The notes beneath the pieces were generated by a model, which searched no databases, was not told the DNA's origin, and saw only the letters and a program-made list of their open reading frames with translations. A DNA stretch of 34,009 nucleotides, taken from NCBI GenBank assembly GCA_902490315.1, contig CABUDK010000007.1, positions 1 to 34,009 on the forward strand, read 5' to 3'. This document shows, in pieces, positions 8,774 to 17,355 of this stretch. A program made the translations under genes and the position numbers. Positions within the stretch are counted from its first letter, which is position 1; each line of letters opens with the position of its first letter. This DNA is from an uncultured Porphyromonas sp. GTDB lineage: Bacteria; Bacteroidota; Bacteroidia; Bacteroidales; Porphyromonadaceae.

Positions 8774-10021
8774 GTGACAAAGCAACGAAGCAAGATAGGT
8801 TTATGGAGTAGCTCTCCTGCGCTGACGATCGTACTCCTCTTTGGGGTGATCAGCATGCTAGGAGATCTCGTGCATGAGTCCGCTCGCAGTGTCAACGGGC
8901 AGTACCTCAGCTTGGTAGGGCTCTCGGCGACACAGGTGGGGCTAGTCTTCGGGCTAGGCGAGTTTCTAGGCTATGCGCTGCGCCTGCTCTCAGGTGCCTG
9001 GCTGGACAAGAGCAAGCGCTACTGGCTCTTCCTCTTCATAGGCTATGGCGTGCATCTGGTAATCCCGTTGATGGGCTTGACCACCTCGTGGGGGTGGCTC
9101 TACACCTTTATCCTCCTCGAGCGAATAGGCAAAGCTTTGCGCAGCCCAGCTAAAGACACGATCCTCTCAGCCGTCGCAGAGAATCAGATCGGTCTGGGGT
9201 ACGCTTTCGGCATTCAGGAGGCGCTGGATCAGCTGGGCGCATTCCTGGGGCCTTTGATCTTTACGGCACTTTTCTACTTCGTGGGGAGTAGTGGACTAGA
9301 GGTTTTTCAGCTAGGCTACCAGCTATTGGTCATCCCCTTTATCATCTTGATGGTGGTCCTAGCCTTAGTGCATCGCAAGTTCGTACGAGAGGAGCTCACC
9401 CCACGGGTGGATACCTCCCAAAAGCCACCTCGCTTACAACCGATCTTCTGGATTTACTCGGCATTTACCTTTTTTGTTGCCTTCGGACTGATCAACTTCA
9501 GCCTGATAGGCTATCATCTTAAGACGCAGGAGATAGTCTCTGATGAGATGGTGCCGATCCTATATGCTATCGCCATGGCGGTGGACGCCCTCGTCGCGAT
9601 CTTCATCGGGAAGGGTTACGATCGTCTGAAGCGCAAGCTGGGGCACAAGACGGGAGGCGTGCTGATCCTGCTCATCGTCCCTGTCTTGACAGCCTTTGTG
9701 CCACTGCTGACCCTGTCTCACTCTATGGGGATGCTCTGGGTCGGAATGATTCTGATGGGTGTCGTGCTGGGAGCGCACGAGACGGTCATGAGATCGGCTA
9801 TTGCCGACATCACACCATTCAGTAAGCGTGGCATAGGGTTCGGCATCTTTAACACGATCTACGGTCTGTCGTTACTCTTCGGCTCCTTCCTTATGGGGTG
9901 GCTCTACGACCTAGAGCAGCAGCCGATCATCGTCGCTATGACGATCGGCTCTGAGGGTGTAGCAGTCGCTCTATACATCGTCCTCTACAAGCGAATCCAG
10001 AGGGAGCGGCTCAGCAACTAG
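8774..10021 (+). CDS. MFS transporter, substrate unknown
   Basis: This is a 415-residue integral membrane protein with about 12 hydrophobic segments. It is shaped like a major facilitator: a conserved loop after the second helix (GAWLDKSKRYW, around 77-87), a central hydrophilic loop near residues 200-225 (RKFVREELTPRVD), and a second six-helix half with the repeated loop GKGYDRLKRKLGHKTGG. The start is GTG at 8774. A TGA in the same frame lies at 8768-8770, so the frame cannot extend further, and the nearest internal ATG would remove the first helix. The substrate cannot be read from the sequence. It follows the feo genes but is separated by 125 bp, so linkage to iron is not shown. Confidence 0.85.
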   Translation: MTKQRSKIGLWSSSPALTIVLLFGVISMLGDLVHESARSVNGQYLSLVGLSATQVGLVFGLGEFLGYALRLLSGAWLDKSKRYWLFLFIGYGVHLVIPLMGLTTSWGWLYTFILLERIGKALRSPAKDTILSAVAENQIGLGYAFGIQEALDQLGAFLGPLIFTALFYFVGSSGLEVFQLGYQLLVIPFIILMVVLALVHRKFVREELTPRVDTSQKPPRLQPIFWIYSAFTFFVAFGLINFSLIGYHLKTQEIVSDEMVPILYAIAMAVDALVAIFIGKGYDRLKRKLGHKTGGVLILLIVPVLTAFVPLLTLSHSMGMLWVGMILMGVVLGAHETVMRSAIADITPFSKRGIGFGIFNTIYGLSLLFGSFLMGWLYDLEQQPIIVAMTIGSEGVAVALYIVLYKRIQRERLSN

Positions 10022-10113
10022 TCACGTCTCCCCCATTGGGCGGAATTTGTCTACGCAGCGATGATTGGAGAAAACAAGGGAAAAGCGTACTTTAGCACTC
10101 AGAAAGCGAGCTA

Positions 10114-10455
10114 ATGCGCTTCTCCCACTACACTATGCAACAGACTTCCTCCACAACCTACCAAGGCAACGATCGAGTCCTCTTCGGATTTATCTTTGGC
10201 TTGCTCTCTTTCTGGCTCTTTGCCATGACGCTCCTCAATATCCATGTGGATATGAACAAGGAGCTGGGACTCTCTATCTCTACGCTTAGCTTTGCCGTGT
10301 CGGTCACCTCGCTGGTGAGCGGACTCTTTATCGTCGTCTTCGGAGGCTTGGCCGACCGCTTCGGACGTGTCAAACTCATTCGCTGGGGCTTTTACGCAGC
10401 TATCCTCTCCATAACCCTGACAATACCCAAGCAGAAGAAGCAGGCTGAGGCATAG
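10114..10455 (+). pseudogene. Internally deleted MFS (DHA2-type) transporter remnant
   Basis: The 113-residue frame starts like a 14-helix drug:H+ antiporter. Helix 1 (FGLLSFWLFAMTLLNI) and helix 2 are followed by the MFS loop signature GGLADRFGRVKLIRWGFY. After only about 95 residues it jumps to what looks like the last helix and basic tail of such a protein (LTIPKQKKQAEA). Full-length relatives have about 450 residues, so roughly three quarters, the entire middle, is missing while the frame is kept. I infer an in-frame internal deletion. Translation could begin at 10114 or at the ATG at 10135. It might still be expressed as a small two- to three-helix membrane protein, but transport function is not plausible. 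Confidence 0.65.
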
Positions 10456-10484
10456 ACACAACTATTATATAGACACGCACGACT

Positions 10485-11636
10485 ATGGAATCTAAGGTAA
10501 GCGAAGCCATCTGCCAAGATATGGAGCAGTGGTTCGAGAGCTTTCATCAAGCTCCTGAGACAGCTATGCAAGAGTACGACACCTCTCGCATCATCGCCGA
10601 GAGGCTACGAGACTTTGGCTATGAAGTGACTGAGGGTATCGGCAAGCTCGGCATTGTGGCTACGATGCAGCGTGGTGAGGGGACGCGCTCCCTAGGCATT
10701 CGCGCAGAGTTTGACGCACTAGCTATACAGGAGGAAAACGATCTGCCCTACCGTAGTCGCATCCCGGGGCATGCACACCTCTGCGGGCACGATGGACATA
10801 CGACGATGCTCCTCGGAGCTGCCAAGCAGTTGGCCGAGAGTGGTCACTTCAATGGTAAGCTCACACTCATCTTTCAGCCCGGCGAGGAAACGATGCAGGG
10901 AGGTGCCGCAATGGTTGCCGATGGGCTCTTCGAGCGCTTTCCCGTGGACGCGGTCTATGCGATGCACAATCTGCCTGGTCTGCCCCTCGGCACGCTACAC
11001 TTCTGCTCTGGCGAGATGATGTCTGCCGTGGACAACTGGGAGATCAAGCTCTTGGGTCGCGGCTCTCATGGCTCTATGCCTGAGCTTAGCATCGACCCCG
11101 TCGTCGCAGGTGCTTCGCTCGTCTTAGCTCTGCAGAGCATCGTCTCACGCAACGTATCCCCTTGGCATCACAGCGTGGTGACTATCGGAGCCTTTCTCGC
11201 AGGGGATACGGGGAATACGATCCCCGACAGCGCTACCCTCAGACTCTCTATCCGCAATATGGAGCCAAAGACGCGCGTTCAGGTGCTGGAGCGCATCCGC
11301 ACCATCACGCAGCACCAAGCCGAGAGTTATGGCTGTGCCTATGAGATCACCGAGGGGCAGCCTGGAGCCGTCCTGATCAATAGCGAGGAGGAGACGCGCT
11401 ATGCTGCCGAGGTGGCTCGCAAGACCTTTGGCGAGGAGCGGGTCATCTACCCCAGCGCACGCTATATGAGTAGCGAGGACTTTGCCTTCATGCTACAGAA
11501 GCAGCGGGGCTGCTACCTAATGATAGGTAATGGCGAGACCCCGATGGTACACAATCCTAAGTTTATCTTTAACAAGCAACTGCTCCCGATCGGTGCCTCC
11601 TATTGGGTTGCGCTAGCCGAGGACTATCTCCGCTAG
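10485..11636 (+). CDS. M20-family amidohydrolase / N-acyl-amino acid hydrolase
   Basis: This 383-residue cytoplasmic metalloenzyme belongs to the M20D group (hippurate hydrolase, N-acyl-L-amino-acid and IAA-amino-acid hydrolases), which removes acyl groups from amino acids or short peptides. The metal-binding pattern is intact: HLCGHDGHTTML (98-109, with Cys100, His102), GEE at 134-136, AMHNLPGLPLG (159-169, His161), and a late SSEDFAFML motif with HNPKF near the end. A dimerisation (lid) domain sits around residues 180-290. The substrate is not determinable from sequence; hippurate-like or peptidoglycan-derived amides are both possible. The ATG at 10485 is 29 bases after the MFS remnant. Confidence 0.88.
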   Translation: MESKVSEAICQDMEQWFESFHQAPETAMQEYDTSRIIAERLRDFGYEVTEGIGKLGIVATMQRGEGTRSLGIRAEFDALAIQEENDLPYRSRIPGHAHLCGHDGHTTMLLGAAKQLAESGHFNGKLTLIFQPGEETMQGGAAMVADGLFERFPVDAVYAMHNLPGLPLGTLHFCSGEMMSAVDNWEIKLLGRGSHGSMPELSIDPVVAGASLVLALQSIVSRNVSPWHHSVVTIGAFLAGDTGNTIPDSATLRLSIRNMEPKTRVQVLERIRTITQHQAESYGCAYEITEGQPGAVLINSEEETRYAAEVARKTFGEERVIYPSARYMSSEDFAFMLQKQRGCYLMIGNGETPMVHNPKFIFNKQLLPIGASYWVALAEDYLR

Positions 11637-11664
11637 TGGCTCACTGCTCTACGTGCTAATTTCG

Positions 11665-11672
11665 TACCTTTG
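11665..11672 (+). promoter_or_regulatory. -7 box (TACCTTTG) of miaB
   Basis: This is an exact TAnnTTTG match eight bases before the miaB ATG at 11681, in the short gap after the amidohydrolase. The implied leader is very short. No clear -33 TTG was seen. Confidence 0.55.
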
Positions 11673-11680
11673 CGCCTGTT

Positions 11681-13033
11681 ATGACCGAGAGAGTAGAGCA
11701 AGAGAACAAGCGGGTCTATATCGAGACCTACGGCTGTCAGATGAATGTGGCTGACAGCGAGATCATAGCTGCACAGATGCAACTGGCGGGCTATCAGCTG
11801 ACCGATCAGATCGATGAGGCGGACGCCGTGCTCATCAATACCTGCTCGGTGCGCGACAATGCGGAGCAGCGTATCATACGTCGTCTGGACAATCTCAATG
11901 GTCAGCGCAGACGCTCGGGGCACCCGCAGATCGTCGGCGTGCTGGGTTGTATGGCAGAGCGTGTGCAGGAGACACTCATACAGGATCACGGCGTGGATCT
12001 GGTAGCAGGACCTGATGCTTACACCGATCTGCCGCACCTGATTGCTGCCGCTGAGGCGGGTGAGCCGGCTATTAGCATCGAGCTGTCGAAGAGCGAGACT
12101 TACAGCGATGTGATCCCTGTGCGTCTTCCTGGTTTGCATATCAGTGGATTCGTCTCGATCATGCGTGGGTGTAACAATTTCTGCACCTACTGCATCGTCC
12201 CCTACACACGAGGTCGTGAGCGTAGCCGTGATCCCGAGAGTATCATTCGTGAGGTGCAGCGTATGGCGCAAGAGGGCTACCGTGAGGTGACCCTCTTAGG
12301 GCAAAATGTCAACTCTTACTGCTGGCAGTCTGAGACGGGCGGGAGTTACACTTTCGCCGATCTGCTGCGAAGCGTTGCTGAGGCGGTTCCGACGATGCGC
12401 ATTCGCTTTACATCGCCTCACCCCAAGGATATGAAAGATGAGACGCTTGAGGTGATGAGCCGTTATCCCAACATCTGCCGTCATATCCACTTCCCCCTGC
12501 AGAGCGGGAGCAATCGTATCCTAGAGCGTATGCACCGTCGCTACACGCGTGAGTGGTACCTAGAGCGTGTGGAGCGCATCCGTGACTATATGCCCGACTG
12601 CGGACTGAGCACTGATGTCTTCTGTGGCTTCTCGGGTGAGACGGAGGAGGACTTTCAGGAGACGCTCGAGGTGATGAGGCTGGCACGGCTGGATAGCGCC
12701 TTCATGTTTAAGTACTCCGAGCGACCCAGCACTTACGCTTCCCGTCACCTCGTCGACGATGTCCCTGAGGAGGTCAAGGTAGAGCGACTCAATCGTATGA
12801 TCGCCCTGCAAAACGAGCTGAGCCTCGAGAGCAATGAGCGTGACGTGGGCAAGAGCTTTGAGGTGCTCATCGAGGGTTACAGCAAGCGCTCGCACGATGA
12901 CTTCTTCGGGCGCACCCAGCAAAACAAGGTAATCGTCTTCCCCAAGGGTCATAACCAGATCGGCAAGCTAGTGACCGTGCGTGTGGAGCGCGTCACCTCG
13001 GCAACGATGATCGGTAGCGAGGAGAAATTCTAG
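11681..13033 (+). CDS. miaB: tRNA-2-methylthio-N6-dimethylallyladenosine synthase MiaB
   Basis: MiaB is a radical-SAM methylthiotransferase that turns i6A37 into ms2i6A37 in tRNAs reading UNN codons. The 450-residue protein has the N-terminal UPF0004 domain with the auxiliary-cluster cysteines Cys19 (YGCQMN), Cys55 (NTCSVR) and Cys90 (LGCMAE). The radical-SAM motif CNNFCTYC follows, with Cys164, Cys168 and Cys171, then PYTRGRERSR. A C-terminal TRAM domain begins around 375. The GRERSR sequence and overall pattern favour MiaB over the MtaB and RimO relatives. The start at 11681 fits the -7 box just upstream. The stop codon overlaps a small CTAGGG-ATAG-CCCTAG hairpin (13030-13045). Confidence 0.94.
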   Translation: MTERVEQENKRVYIETYGCQMNVADSEIIAAQMQLAGYQLTDQIDEADAVLINTCSVRDNAEQRIIRRLDNLNGQRRRSGHPQIVGVLGCMAERVQETLIQDHGVDLVAGPDAYTDLPHLIAAAEAGEPAISIELSKSETYSDVIPVRLPGLHISGFVSIMRGCNNFCTYCIVPYTRGRERSRDPESIIREVQRMAQEGYREVTLLGQNVNSYCWQSETGGSYTFADLLRSVAEAVPTMRIRFTSPHPKDMKDETLEVMSRYPNICRHIHFPLQSGSNRILERMHRRYTREWYLERVERIRDYMPDCGLSTDVFCGFSGETEEDFQETLEVMRLARLDSAFMFKYSERPSTYASRHLVDDVPEEVKVERLNRMIALQNELSLESNERDVGKSFEVLIEGYSKRSHDDFFGRTQQNKVIVFPKGHNQIGKLVTVRVERVTSATMIGSEEKF

Positions 13034-13124
13034 GGATAGCCCTAGAGCCTATCGCAATAAGCAGGTATCAGCAAGGGAATTTGCTACTCACCTTCGCTCT
13101 TTATGAAGAAAAAAACACCATTCC

Positions 13125-13144
13125 AATACCTAGAAGTAGGTATT
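13125..13144. promoter_or_regulatory. Perfect inverted repeat upstream of ferredoxin (candidate operator)
   Basis: AATACCTA (13125-13132), spacer GAAG, and TAGGTATT (13137-13144) form a perfect 8-bp inverted repeat. It occupies the position where a -33 element would be expected, 15 bases before the -7 box, and no TTG is present there. The same layout occurs upstream of feoAB (5878-5895). I infer a regulator-binding site, possibly an activator site given the missing -33 box. Confidence 0.55.
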
Positions 13145-13159
13145 CTCAGAAGTTTATTG

Positions 13160-13167
13160 TATCTTTG
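13160..13167 (+). promoter_or_regulatory. -7 box (TATCTTTG) of the ferredoxin gene
   Basis: This is an exact TAnnTTTG match. It predicts a leader of about 90 bases before the ATG at 13263. The leader ends in an A-rich run (ACTAAAAACCAATAGAATT) and has no Shine-Dalgarno sequence. Confidence 0.65.
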
Positions 13168-13262
13168 CACCACCAAAGCATGAGAGATACCCTATGTAGG
13201 AACTCAAAGCTGGGGTAACATAACAGATAATCTTAATACTCAAACTAAAAACCAATAGAATT

Positions 13263-13427
13263 ATGGCACACGTAATCACTGACAGCTGTGTAGCTTGTGG
13301 CACTTGCATCGATGAGTGCCCCGTAGGCGCAATCTCTGAGGGCGATATCTACTCTATCGATGCTGATACTTGCATCGATTGCGGCGCATGCGCTGCTGCT
13401 TGCCCTGCAGGCGCTATCGAGGGTTAA
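13263..13427 (+). CDS. 2[4Fe-4S] clostridial-type ferredoxin
   Basis: This 54-residue low-potential electron carrier has eight cysteines in two CxxCxxCxxxCP motifs: Cys9, 12, 15, 19 and Cys37, 40, 43, 47. Each set binds one cubane cluster, using the last cysteine of the other set as in the family. The protein is acidic, has the usual internal two-fold repeat, and is complete from ATG to TAA. In an anaerobe it would serve pyruvate:ferredoxin oxidoreductase and similar enzymes. It has its own -7 box and a strong terminator, so it is probably monocistronic. It is short enough to be missed by length-filtered gene calling. Confidence 0.95.
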   Translation: MAHVITDSCVACGTCIDECPVGAISEGDIYSIDADTCIDCGACAAACPAGAIEG

Positions 13428-13526
13428 GACTTACACGGAGAAGCTGGTCGTAGAGCTGCGCTCCTCCCGTACCCTCTAGCGTGTGCCCGTCACACACGGT
13501 CGCTACACACTTAACTAGACAGCAAG

Positions 13527-13568
13527 CCGTCCCCCATCTGAGTGCTGATGCACTTGGGTGGGGGACGG
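13527..13568 (+). terminator. Long stem-loop terminator after the ferredoxin
   Basis: CCGTCCCCCATCTGAGTGC and its partner pair over 19 positions (including G-T wobbles) around a TGAT loop, 100 bases after the ferredoxin stop. It is followed by TCTCGTATGT rather than a clean T-run. Confidence 0.65.
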
Positions 13569-13649
13569 TCTCGTATGTATACCCTGCTCTTCCTAGCAGC
13601 GCTTAGATCGGATGCGTCGTCTTACCTTAGCGATGGTCTTGAAAACGAA

Positions 13650-13824
13650 AAATCTCCACGGAGGAAATCGAAATTTCCCACGTAGGAAAAAACTTTTTCC
13701 TACGTAGGGACGAAATAAAACTTCGGAGGAATCAAACGAAACTTCGGAGGAAATGATTCTCGCCTACGTGGAGAATAAAAAATAGCCACGTGGGGATTTG
13801 AAATTTTCCACGTGGCTATTGAAT
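13650..13824. repeat. Composite palindromic intergenic element, copy R3
   Basis: Two 21-bp units start at 13718 and 13739 (AAACTTCGGAGGAATCAAACG type). They are flanked by larger palindromes: a 33-bp one at 13677-13709 (arms with CCTACGTAGG, one mismatch) and CCACGTGG palindromes near 13782-13818. The outer sequence GAATAAAAAATAGCCACG resembles the matching part of R2 and R5. It lies in the ferredoxin-dxs gap, about 245 bp before dxs. Confidence 0.75.
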
Positions 13825-13960
13825 TAGAGGTTAGAAATTAGAGACGGGTAACAATTTGTAGGGCGGCACGAGTATGTTTAGTGCGAGGGCGTCGGTACAG
13901 ATCGTTACACGTGAGCTTTGCGAAATCTTGGCGAGGCTATGAGGTGTTGTTGCATATTAG

Positions 13961-13968
13961 TATCTTTG
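13961..13968 (+). promoter_or_regulatory. -7 box (TATCTTTG) of the dxs-trkAH operon
   Basis: This is an exact TAnnTTTG match 99 bases before the dxs ATG. TTG triplets occur at 13947 and 13950, but they are too close to be a normal -33 element. Between R3 (ending 13824) and this box I saw no gene. Confidence 0.6.
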
Positions 13969-14067
13969 CATAAGATAAGAAGAGTAGGCATCTGACGGAA
14001 GCTTGCTACGTAAGTCAGCGACTGCCGATGCGGAGGAGCCGCTCTTCACACAGATACACACGACATC

Positions 14068-15969
14068 ATGAACGCTAGCGAATACCCTATACTCTCGCAG
14101 ATTGATACACCTCATCAGTTACGTCAACTCCCTCTCTCTCAGCTCTCAGAGCTGTGCCGTGAGTTGCGCCGCTATGAGCTGGAGGTGCTCTCACACGTGC
14201 CGGGCCACCTGGGCTCTAGCCTAGGTGCGGTAGAGCTCACGGTGGCTCTACACTACGTCTGCCGTACTCCTTACGATCGCATCGTCTGGGATGTGGGGCA
14301 TCAGGCTTATGGGCATAAGATCTTGACCGGGCGTCGAGATCGCTTTGAGATGCTACGACAGTGGGGCGGGCTCTCGGGCTTTCCGCTACCGAGCGAGAGT
14401 GAGTACGACACCTTCCCCGCAGGGCACGCCTCGAACTCTATCTCCGCAGCTCTTGGTATGGCGATCGCTGCTAAGCTCAAGCAGGAGGAGCGTCACGTTG
14501 TGGCTGTCATTGGTGATGGCTCGATGACGGGTGGACTAGCTTTCGAGGGGCTCAACAATGCCAGCTCTTATCCCAATGATCTGCTTGTGGTGGTCAATGA
14601 CAATAACATGTCGATCGATGCCAATGTGGGCGGGCTCAACAAGTATCTCGTCGACCTTAACACCAGCCACGCCTATAACACGATCCGCTACGACCTCTAC
14701 CGAGGCTTGCGACAGATGAACCTGATGAGTGATCGTCGCAAGAAAAACATCCAGCGGATCAACAACAGTGTCAAGTCGCTCTTGACGCAAAACCACTCCT
14801 CCTTCTTTGACGGTCTAGGGATTCGTTACTTTGGTCCTGTCGATGGACATGACGTAGAGCATCTCGTGGAAACACTTCGTCGTATCCTTCCGATGCGGGG
14901 TCCGAAGATCCTACACCTCAGGACGATCAAGGGCAAAGGGTACAAACCAGCAGAGGAGAACGCAACCGTATGGCACGCCCCTGGATGCTTTGACGTTAAG
15001 ACGGGAGAGCGCATCAAGAGCGAGCGAGGAGCGCACCCACCGAAGTTTCAAGAGGTCTTTGGGACGACGGTCACCGAGCTGGCTGCCGAAGACAAGCGGA
15101 TTGTGGGAATAACGCCAGCTATGCCGTCGGGCAGTTCGCTGAATGTGATGATGCAAGCTTTCCCTGAACGGAGCTACGACGTAGGCATTGCGGAGGCGCA
15201 TGCGGTTACCTTTAGCGCTGGGATGGCGCGTGAGGGGATGATCCCGTTTTGTGTCATCTACTCCTCCTTCCTACAGCGCGCTTACGATCAACTTATCCAC
15301 GACGTCGCCTTGCCAGGCTATCATGTAGTTATCTGTATAGACCGCGCGGGCTTGGTTGGTCAAGATGGAGCGACGCATCAGGGGGCTTTCGACTTAGCTT
15401 ACCTCTGTACTATCCCGAATATGACGGTCGCAGCTCCGATGAATGAGCACTACCTGCGTCACCTGATGCGTACTGCTTACGAGGGGCAGGAGGGGCCAAT
15501 GGCGATCCGCTACCCGCGTGGTGAGGGGTCGCTGGTCGACTGGCACTGTCCTGCGGAGCTTCTCCCGATAGGTAAGGGACGCGTCCTGCATGAAGGCGGA
15601 CGCATCGCATTGCTCTCTATCGGCACCATCGGTGTGACCGCTGAGGAGGTGCGCGAGCGTCTGCTCGCTGAGGGTATCGATGTGGCGCACTATGACTTGA
15701 TCTTTGCGAAGCCTCTAGACGAAGAGCTGATCACGACTGCTCTAGAGCGTTACGACTGCATTGCCACGCTTGAGGAGGGTACGCTCATCGGTGGGGTAGG
15801 CGAGCGGATCGCCGCACTGGCGCAGCGTCAGGGCTTCCGAGGACGGATGATACATTTTGGTCTGCCCGACACTTTTGTCGAGCAAGGCACTGTCGCTGAG
15901 CAACGTCGCTACTGCGGCATTGATGCCGACACAATATATAATAGAATCAAAGCTGAGCTATGCGAATAG
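14068..15969 (+). CDS. dxs: 1-deoxy-D-xylulose-5-phosphate synthase
   Basis: Dxs condenses pyruvate and glyceraldehyde-3-phosphate with thiamine diphosphate. This is the first step of the MEP pathway and also feeds thiamine and pyridoxal synthesis. The 633-residue protein shows HVPGHLGSSLGAVEL (43-57), the thiamine-diphosphate motif GDGSMTGG through NDNN (149-156, 177-180), the central transketolase pyrimidine-binding domain with VGIAEAHAVTFSAGMA, the DRAGLVGQDGATHQG signature, and the C-terminal transketolase domain. Length is normal. The stop overlaps the trkA start by 10 bp, so the genes are cotranscribed and probably coupled. Together with ispE it indicates that this organism uses the MEP route. 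Confidence 0.96.
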   Translation: MNASEYPILSQIDTPHQLRQLPLSQLSELCRELRRYELEVLSHVPGHLGSSLGAVELTVALHYVCRTPYDRIVWDVGHQAYGHKILTGRRDRFEMLRQWGGLSGFPLPSESEYDTFPAGHASNSISAALGMAIAAKLKQEERHVVAVIGDGSMTGGLAFEGLNNASSYPNDLLVVVNDNNMSIDANVGGLNKYLVDLNTSHAYNTIRYDLYRGLRQMNLMSDRRKKNIQRINNSVKSLLTQNHSSFFDGLGIRYFGPVDGHDVEHLVETLRRILPMRGPKILHLRTIKGKGYKPAEENATVWHAPGCFDVKTGERIKSERGAHPPKFQEVFGTTVTELAAEDKRIVGITPAMPSGSSLNVMMQAFPERSYDVGIAEAHAVTFSAGMAREGMIPFCVIYSSFLQRAYDQLIHDVALPGYHVVICIDRAGLVGQDGATHQGAFDLAYLCTIPNMTVAAPMNEHYLRHLMRTAYEGQEGPMAIRYPRGEGSLVDWHCPAELLPIGKGRVLHEGGRIALLSIGTIGVTAEEVRERLLAEGIDVAHYDLIFAKPLDEELITTALERYDCIATLEEGTLIGGVGERIAALAQRQGFRGRMIHFGLPDTFVEQGTVAEQRRYCGIDADTIYNRIKAELCE

Positions 15970-17303
15970 TTATTGCTGGTGCTGGCGAGGTGGGCACCCA
16001 CCTAGCCTACAAGCTATCGGGCGAGGAGCAGCAGTCCACGACACTCATTGACTCTGACAAGGAGTTGCTGCGTCGTGTACAGCGCAAGTTTGACGCTTAC
16101 ACGATCGTGGGTGATCCGACGAAGCTAGAGGATCTGCAGCTGACGGAGGTGCATGACTGCGATCTCTTCGTGAGCGTGATGCCTGGCGAGGCGGAAAATC
16201 TACTCGCCTGTATGCTCGCAGCGCAACTTGGTGCCAAGCGAACTATCGCTCGTATCAATAATCATCGCTATCTAGCGGAGCACTACCGACGCTTCTTCGG
16301 GAGTCTCGGAGTGGACCAGCTGATCTACCCTGAGGAGCTGGCAGCTGAGGAGATAGCCAATAGCTTCAAGCATCCCTGGGCGAGAGTCTATGTGGAGCTG
16401 CTCAACGGGGCTTTTGTCCTCGTGGGTGTCAAGGTGAGACAGGGAAGCATCCTCGTGGGACGCCCGCTGAGCTGGACCAAGGGGCTGGACGACAAAGCCT
16501 TTCACGTGGTCTCTATCAAGCGTGGCGAAGAGACGCTCATACCTGATGGTCAGACGGTCATAGAGCATGGTGACGTGGTTTTCTTCACCTGTCTCAATAA
16601 GGACATAGACCTCGTCCGTCAGTACTGCGACAAGGATCAGCGTCCCGTGAAGCGAGTGGTCATCCTCGGGGGGAGCCTTATTGCGCTTCGTACGGTCTCC
16701 AAGGCTCCGAGTAATATCGACTTTCACCTGATCGAGCGAGATCTGGAGCGCATCAAGGAGATCGAAGATGAGATCCCCTCTAATGTCAAGCTCTACGATG
16801 GCGATGGACGTGACCTCAACCTGATCTCCGAGATAGGACTGGACGAGGAGAGCATCTTCGTAGCACTAACGGAAAACTCGGAGACAAACATCCTCGCTTG
16901 TCTTGCTGCCAAGCGCTTTCAGGTGGCTAAGACGATCGCTAAAGAGGAGAACATCGACTACATCCCCCTTGCTGAGAAGCTCGACATCGGTACGATCATC
17001 AATAAGAAGGTGATCGCTGCGGGCAACATCTTTCACGCGCTCCTCGGCTCTGACACGAAGTCTATCAAGTCGCTCACCATCGCTCACACCGATGTGGCGG
17101 AGCTGCAAGCTAAGAGCGGATCTGCCATCACGGAGCGTCCGGTCAAAGAGCTGGACCTACCGAAGGGGATCACCCTCGGAGGTCTGGTGCGTAACGGCGT
17201 GCCGATGCTGATCGACGGTAATATGGAGATACAGCCCTACGACAGTGTCGTGGTCTTCTGTACCAATACGCCTATGGAGCAACTCTCTAAGCTCTTTGAC
17301 TAA
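15960..17303 (+). CDS. trkA: Trk system potassium uptake protein TrkA
   Basis: TrkA is the peripheral cytoplasmic gating subunit of a K+ transporter. The 447-residue protein is a tandem duplication. The first RCK_N Rossmann domain begins at residue 1 (IVIAGAGEVGTHLA) and is followed by a TrkA_C domain (about 140-220). A second Rossmann domain starts near 230 (VVILGGSLIAL) and a second TrkA_C domain ends the protein. The second glycine motif is less canonical than the first, as is common in TrkA. The ATG lies inside the last codons of dxs, and trkH follows 52 bases downstream, which makes the partner assignment firm. Confidence 0.93.
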   Translation: MRIVIAGAGEVGTHLAYKLSGEEQQSTTLIDSDKELLRRVQRKFDAYTIVGDPTKLEDLQLTEVHDCDLFVSVMPGEAENLLACMLAAQLGAKRTIARINNHRYLAEHYRRFFGSLGVDQLIYPEELAAEEIANSFKHPWARVYVELLNGAFVLVGVKVRQGSILVGRPLSWTKGLDDKAFHVVSIKRGEETLIPDGQTVIEHGDVVFFTCLNKDIDLVRQYCDKDQRPVKRVVILGGSLIALRTVSKAPSNIDFHLIERDLERIKEIEDEIPSNVKLYDGDGRDLNLISEIGLDEESIFVALTENSETNILACLAAKRFQVAKTIAKEENIDYIPLAEKLDIGTIINKKVIAAGNIFHALLGSDTKSIKSLTIAHTDVAELQAKSGSAITERPVKELDLPKGITLGGLVRNGVPMLIDGNMEIQPYDSVVVFCTNTPMEQLSKLFD

Positions 17304-17355
17304 AGCTCCATAGCTATCTAATACCTCTAATCCTTTTTTTGACTCAATCAAGCTC

